DNA of 23,222 nt from a virus: positions 1 to 23,222 of the IMG/VR virus record IMGVR_UViG_3300042391_001875. One strand, given 5' to 3'. Of the stretch, positions 22,252 through 23,222 are shown piece after piece (the first letter of the stretch is position 1; each line of letters starts with the position of its first letter). The position numbers and the translations under genes were made by a program. The notes under the pieces were generated by a model. It was given only the letters and a program-made list of their open reading frames with translations, made no database searches and was not told the origin of the DNA.

Positions 22252-22485
22252 ATGAAAACTCTTGCATTCCGGATTTTGGCAACATTTGCAGCCTCAGGGC
22301 TTGGCGTTATTGGGGCTGGCGCTATCGCCAATATCCCGTTATGGAAGGCAGTTTTCATGGCTGGCGTCGCTGGAGTCGCACAAGTTGTTGAAGGGTTGTC
22401 ACGAGCGTACCTAGATGACGGTAAACTATCTGTAGCGGAAATAAACTCCGTGTTTAACAAAGTTGACAGAGCCGATAGCGAATAG
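22252..22485 (+). CDS. Small membrane protein, holin-like, 77 aa
   Basis: AAAGGAAAATT precedes the ATG. Two hydrophobic Gly/Ala-rich segments (residues ~5-26 and ~30-48, 'ATFAASGLGVIGAGAIANI' and 'AVFMAGVAGVAQVV') are followed by a charged C-terminal helix ('YLDDGKLSVAEINSVFNKV'). This resembles actinophage holins of the r1t-like type, with two membrane spans and a polar tail. It is the strongest holin candidate by composition, though it is not next to the endolysin. Confidence 0.6.
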   Translation: MKTLAFRILATFAASGLGVIGAGAIANIPLWKAVFMAGVAGVAQVVEGLSRAYLDDGKLSVAEINSVFNKVDRADSE

Positions 22486-22554
22486 TAGGCTCATGTTAAC
22501 TTCGCCTCAAGACGTAGGTGAAAAATATAAATCTCACTGAGGATGCGGCACGAC

Positions 22555-22878
22555 ATGGAAGACAATGAATTGGTCTGGCATACGGACGGCCACAAAATTA
22601 GGTTGCGCCTAAATAAGACCGAAGTCGAAATTGTTGAGATAGTTTGTCCACATGGACACTCCGGAGCATGTTGGCATAGCCGATCAGGCTGCCTTGTCCA
22701 GTTTTTTTTGACACGATATGGTTTTGAGTGCAATGTTGGAGTATGCCCCATTGAGGAAGTTTTAGAATTGTGCTGGTCTATTTCTGGAGACAGCAATGAT
22801 CCTGAGGCATGTCAATTATGGTTTGTGCCAATGAACGATGAGGCATTCCACGCTTGGCTGGTTTCTAAGAATCTTTAA
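22555..22878 (+). CDS. Conserved-looking phage protein of unknown function, 107 aa
   Basis: The likely start is ATG 22555, with a GAGG 12 bases upstream; ATG 22543 is adjacent to the GAGG and too close to it. The protein has an acidic N-terminus, Cys/His-rich 'IVCPHGHSGACWHSRSGC' near residues 32-49 that could bind a metal, and 'VGVCPIEEVLELCWSI'. No family is recognised. Its stop overlaps the convergent minus-strand gene stop by a few bases. Confidence 0.6.
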   Translation: MEDNELVWHTDGHKIRLRLNKTEVEIVEIVCPHGHSGACWHSRSGCLVQFFLTRYGFECNVGVCPIEEVLELCWSISGDSNDPEACQLWFVPMNDEAFHAWLVSKNL

Positions 22879-23141
22879 TTATTCCCGTGGGCTTGGCTAA
22901 TTCCAAGACGTCTTGCCATCACATATATATGATCTATGCCAGATAGCGTAATCATATATTGCCCATCGTTGCAGTCTTTTAAGTATCCATGTTCTATTAA
23001 TGTTTTGATTGAACGTTCAATCTTGGAGACTCTGTCCATTTTTGCAAAAATAACCATTGGGTCAGTTGGCTTAAAAGGTTTATTCATCATTTTTGCATAC
23101 ACCAAAATGTCATGTGTTACTGAGTCGTGTTTGATTGTCAT
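22875..23141 (-). CDS. Small winged-helix-like protein, possible regulator, 88 aa
   Basis: Read from ATG 23141, with AAAGAG upstream. The pattern 'TIKHDSVTHDILVYAKMMNKP' then 'KIERSIKTLIEHGYLKD' and 'GQYMITLSGIDHIYVMARR' looks like a winged helix: two or three helices followed by a beta wing, as in small phage or archaeal-type regulators. DNA-contacting residues are not certain, so a regulatory role is a suggestion only. It contains a 16-bp palindrome in its coding sequence and overlaps the partial gene upstream by 32 bases. Confidence 0.5.
   Translation of the reverse strand: MTIKHDSVTHDILVYAKMMNKPFKPTDPMVIFAKMDRVSKIERSIKTLIEHGYLKDCNDGQYMITLSGIDHIYVMARRLGISQAHGNN
23007..23022 (-). repeat. 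Perfect 16-bp palindrome sharing a core with the one at 13168
   Basis: GATTGAACGTTCAATC is its own reverse complement and lies inside the winged-helix-like gene. It shares the 10-base core TGAACGTTCA with the palindrome at 13168-13187. Two perfect copies of the same core might be sites for one DNA-binding protein, or coincidence because the core is itself palindromic. Confidence 0.4.
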
Positions 23142-23222
23142 AAAACTCTTTCATAATTTTGAAGTCTCTATCACAATAAACAACATCCCAAACTATTGTG
23201 TATTTATTGCGACGGCCTTTTT
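23110..23222 (-). CDS. 3' end of an unidentified minus-strand gene (truncated by window edge)
   Basis: One minus-strand frame stays open from the right edge to TGA at 23110-23112, giving at least 36 residues ending 'KEFYDNQTRLSNT' and including 'TIVWDVVYCDRDFKIM'. The other two minus frames are closed early. It overlaps the start of the winged-helix-like gene. Too short to identify. Confidence 0.4.
   Translation of the reverse strand, partial: KGRRNKYTIVWDVVYCDRDFKIMKEFYDNQTRLSNT

Overview
The window looks like the late region of a tailed phage (or prophage) of a Gram-positive, probably actinobacterial host. It holds tail-fibre or adhesin genes, a peptidoglycan-degrading endolysin among small membrane proteins, dense same-strand packing with many ATGA or TAATG stop/start overlaps, and no housekeeping genes. 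Three things point to an actinobacterial host: a protein with a textbook LPxTG sorting signal, long runs of Thr-Pro-Glu-Ala linker of a kind I associate with freshwater Actinobacteria and Acidimicrobiia, and Sec-type signal peptides. The host assignment is inference. No tRNA, rRNA, CRISPR array, transposase or integrase was recognised, and no stretch over 300 bases lacks a gene.

Layout. (1) Bases 2-337: the 3' end of a fibronectin-III-like structural gene ending in ten PP-[FYR]-F repeats. (2) Bases 346-10386: a plus-strand operon-like block with eight 2-oxoglutarate/Fe(II) oxygenase genes. Four short ones (346-2809) and four longer ones (6873-10386) flank a DUF6065-like protein, a small beta-rich protein, a glutathione peroxidase, four unknown proteins and a possible methyltransferase-like protein. 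(3) Bases 10349-12150: a small minus-strand operon with a 58-residue protein, a ninth 2OG-Fe(II) oxygenase and a GT60-type (Skp1 GlcNAc-transferase-like) glycosyltransferase. (4) Bases 12203-16196: a coiled-coil peptide, a GT2 glycosyltransferase, two small virion or tail-fibre proteins and a five-FN3 adhesin. (5) Bases 16238-22485: two exported surface proteins (a beta-helix protein and an LPxTG-anchored protein) surrounding a lysis cassette. (6) Bases 22555-23222: three small genes of unknown role, two on the minus strand.

How the parts may work together. The most striking idea is a phage-encoded hydroxylation and glycosylation system. A proline-rich virion protein lies directly upstream of an array of nine prolyl-4-hydroxylase-like enzymes, one of which forms an overlapping operon with a glycosyltransferase of the family that, in Dictyostelium Skp1, attaches GlcNAc to hydroxyproline. 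The enzyme families are well supported by motifs. The substrate link is inference from gene order. The Thr/Pro-rich linkers of the two surface proteins are alternative substrates. Glutathione peroxidase could protect against peroxide formed around these iron enzymes, again by inference only.
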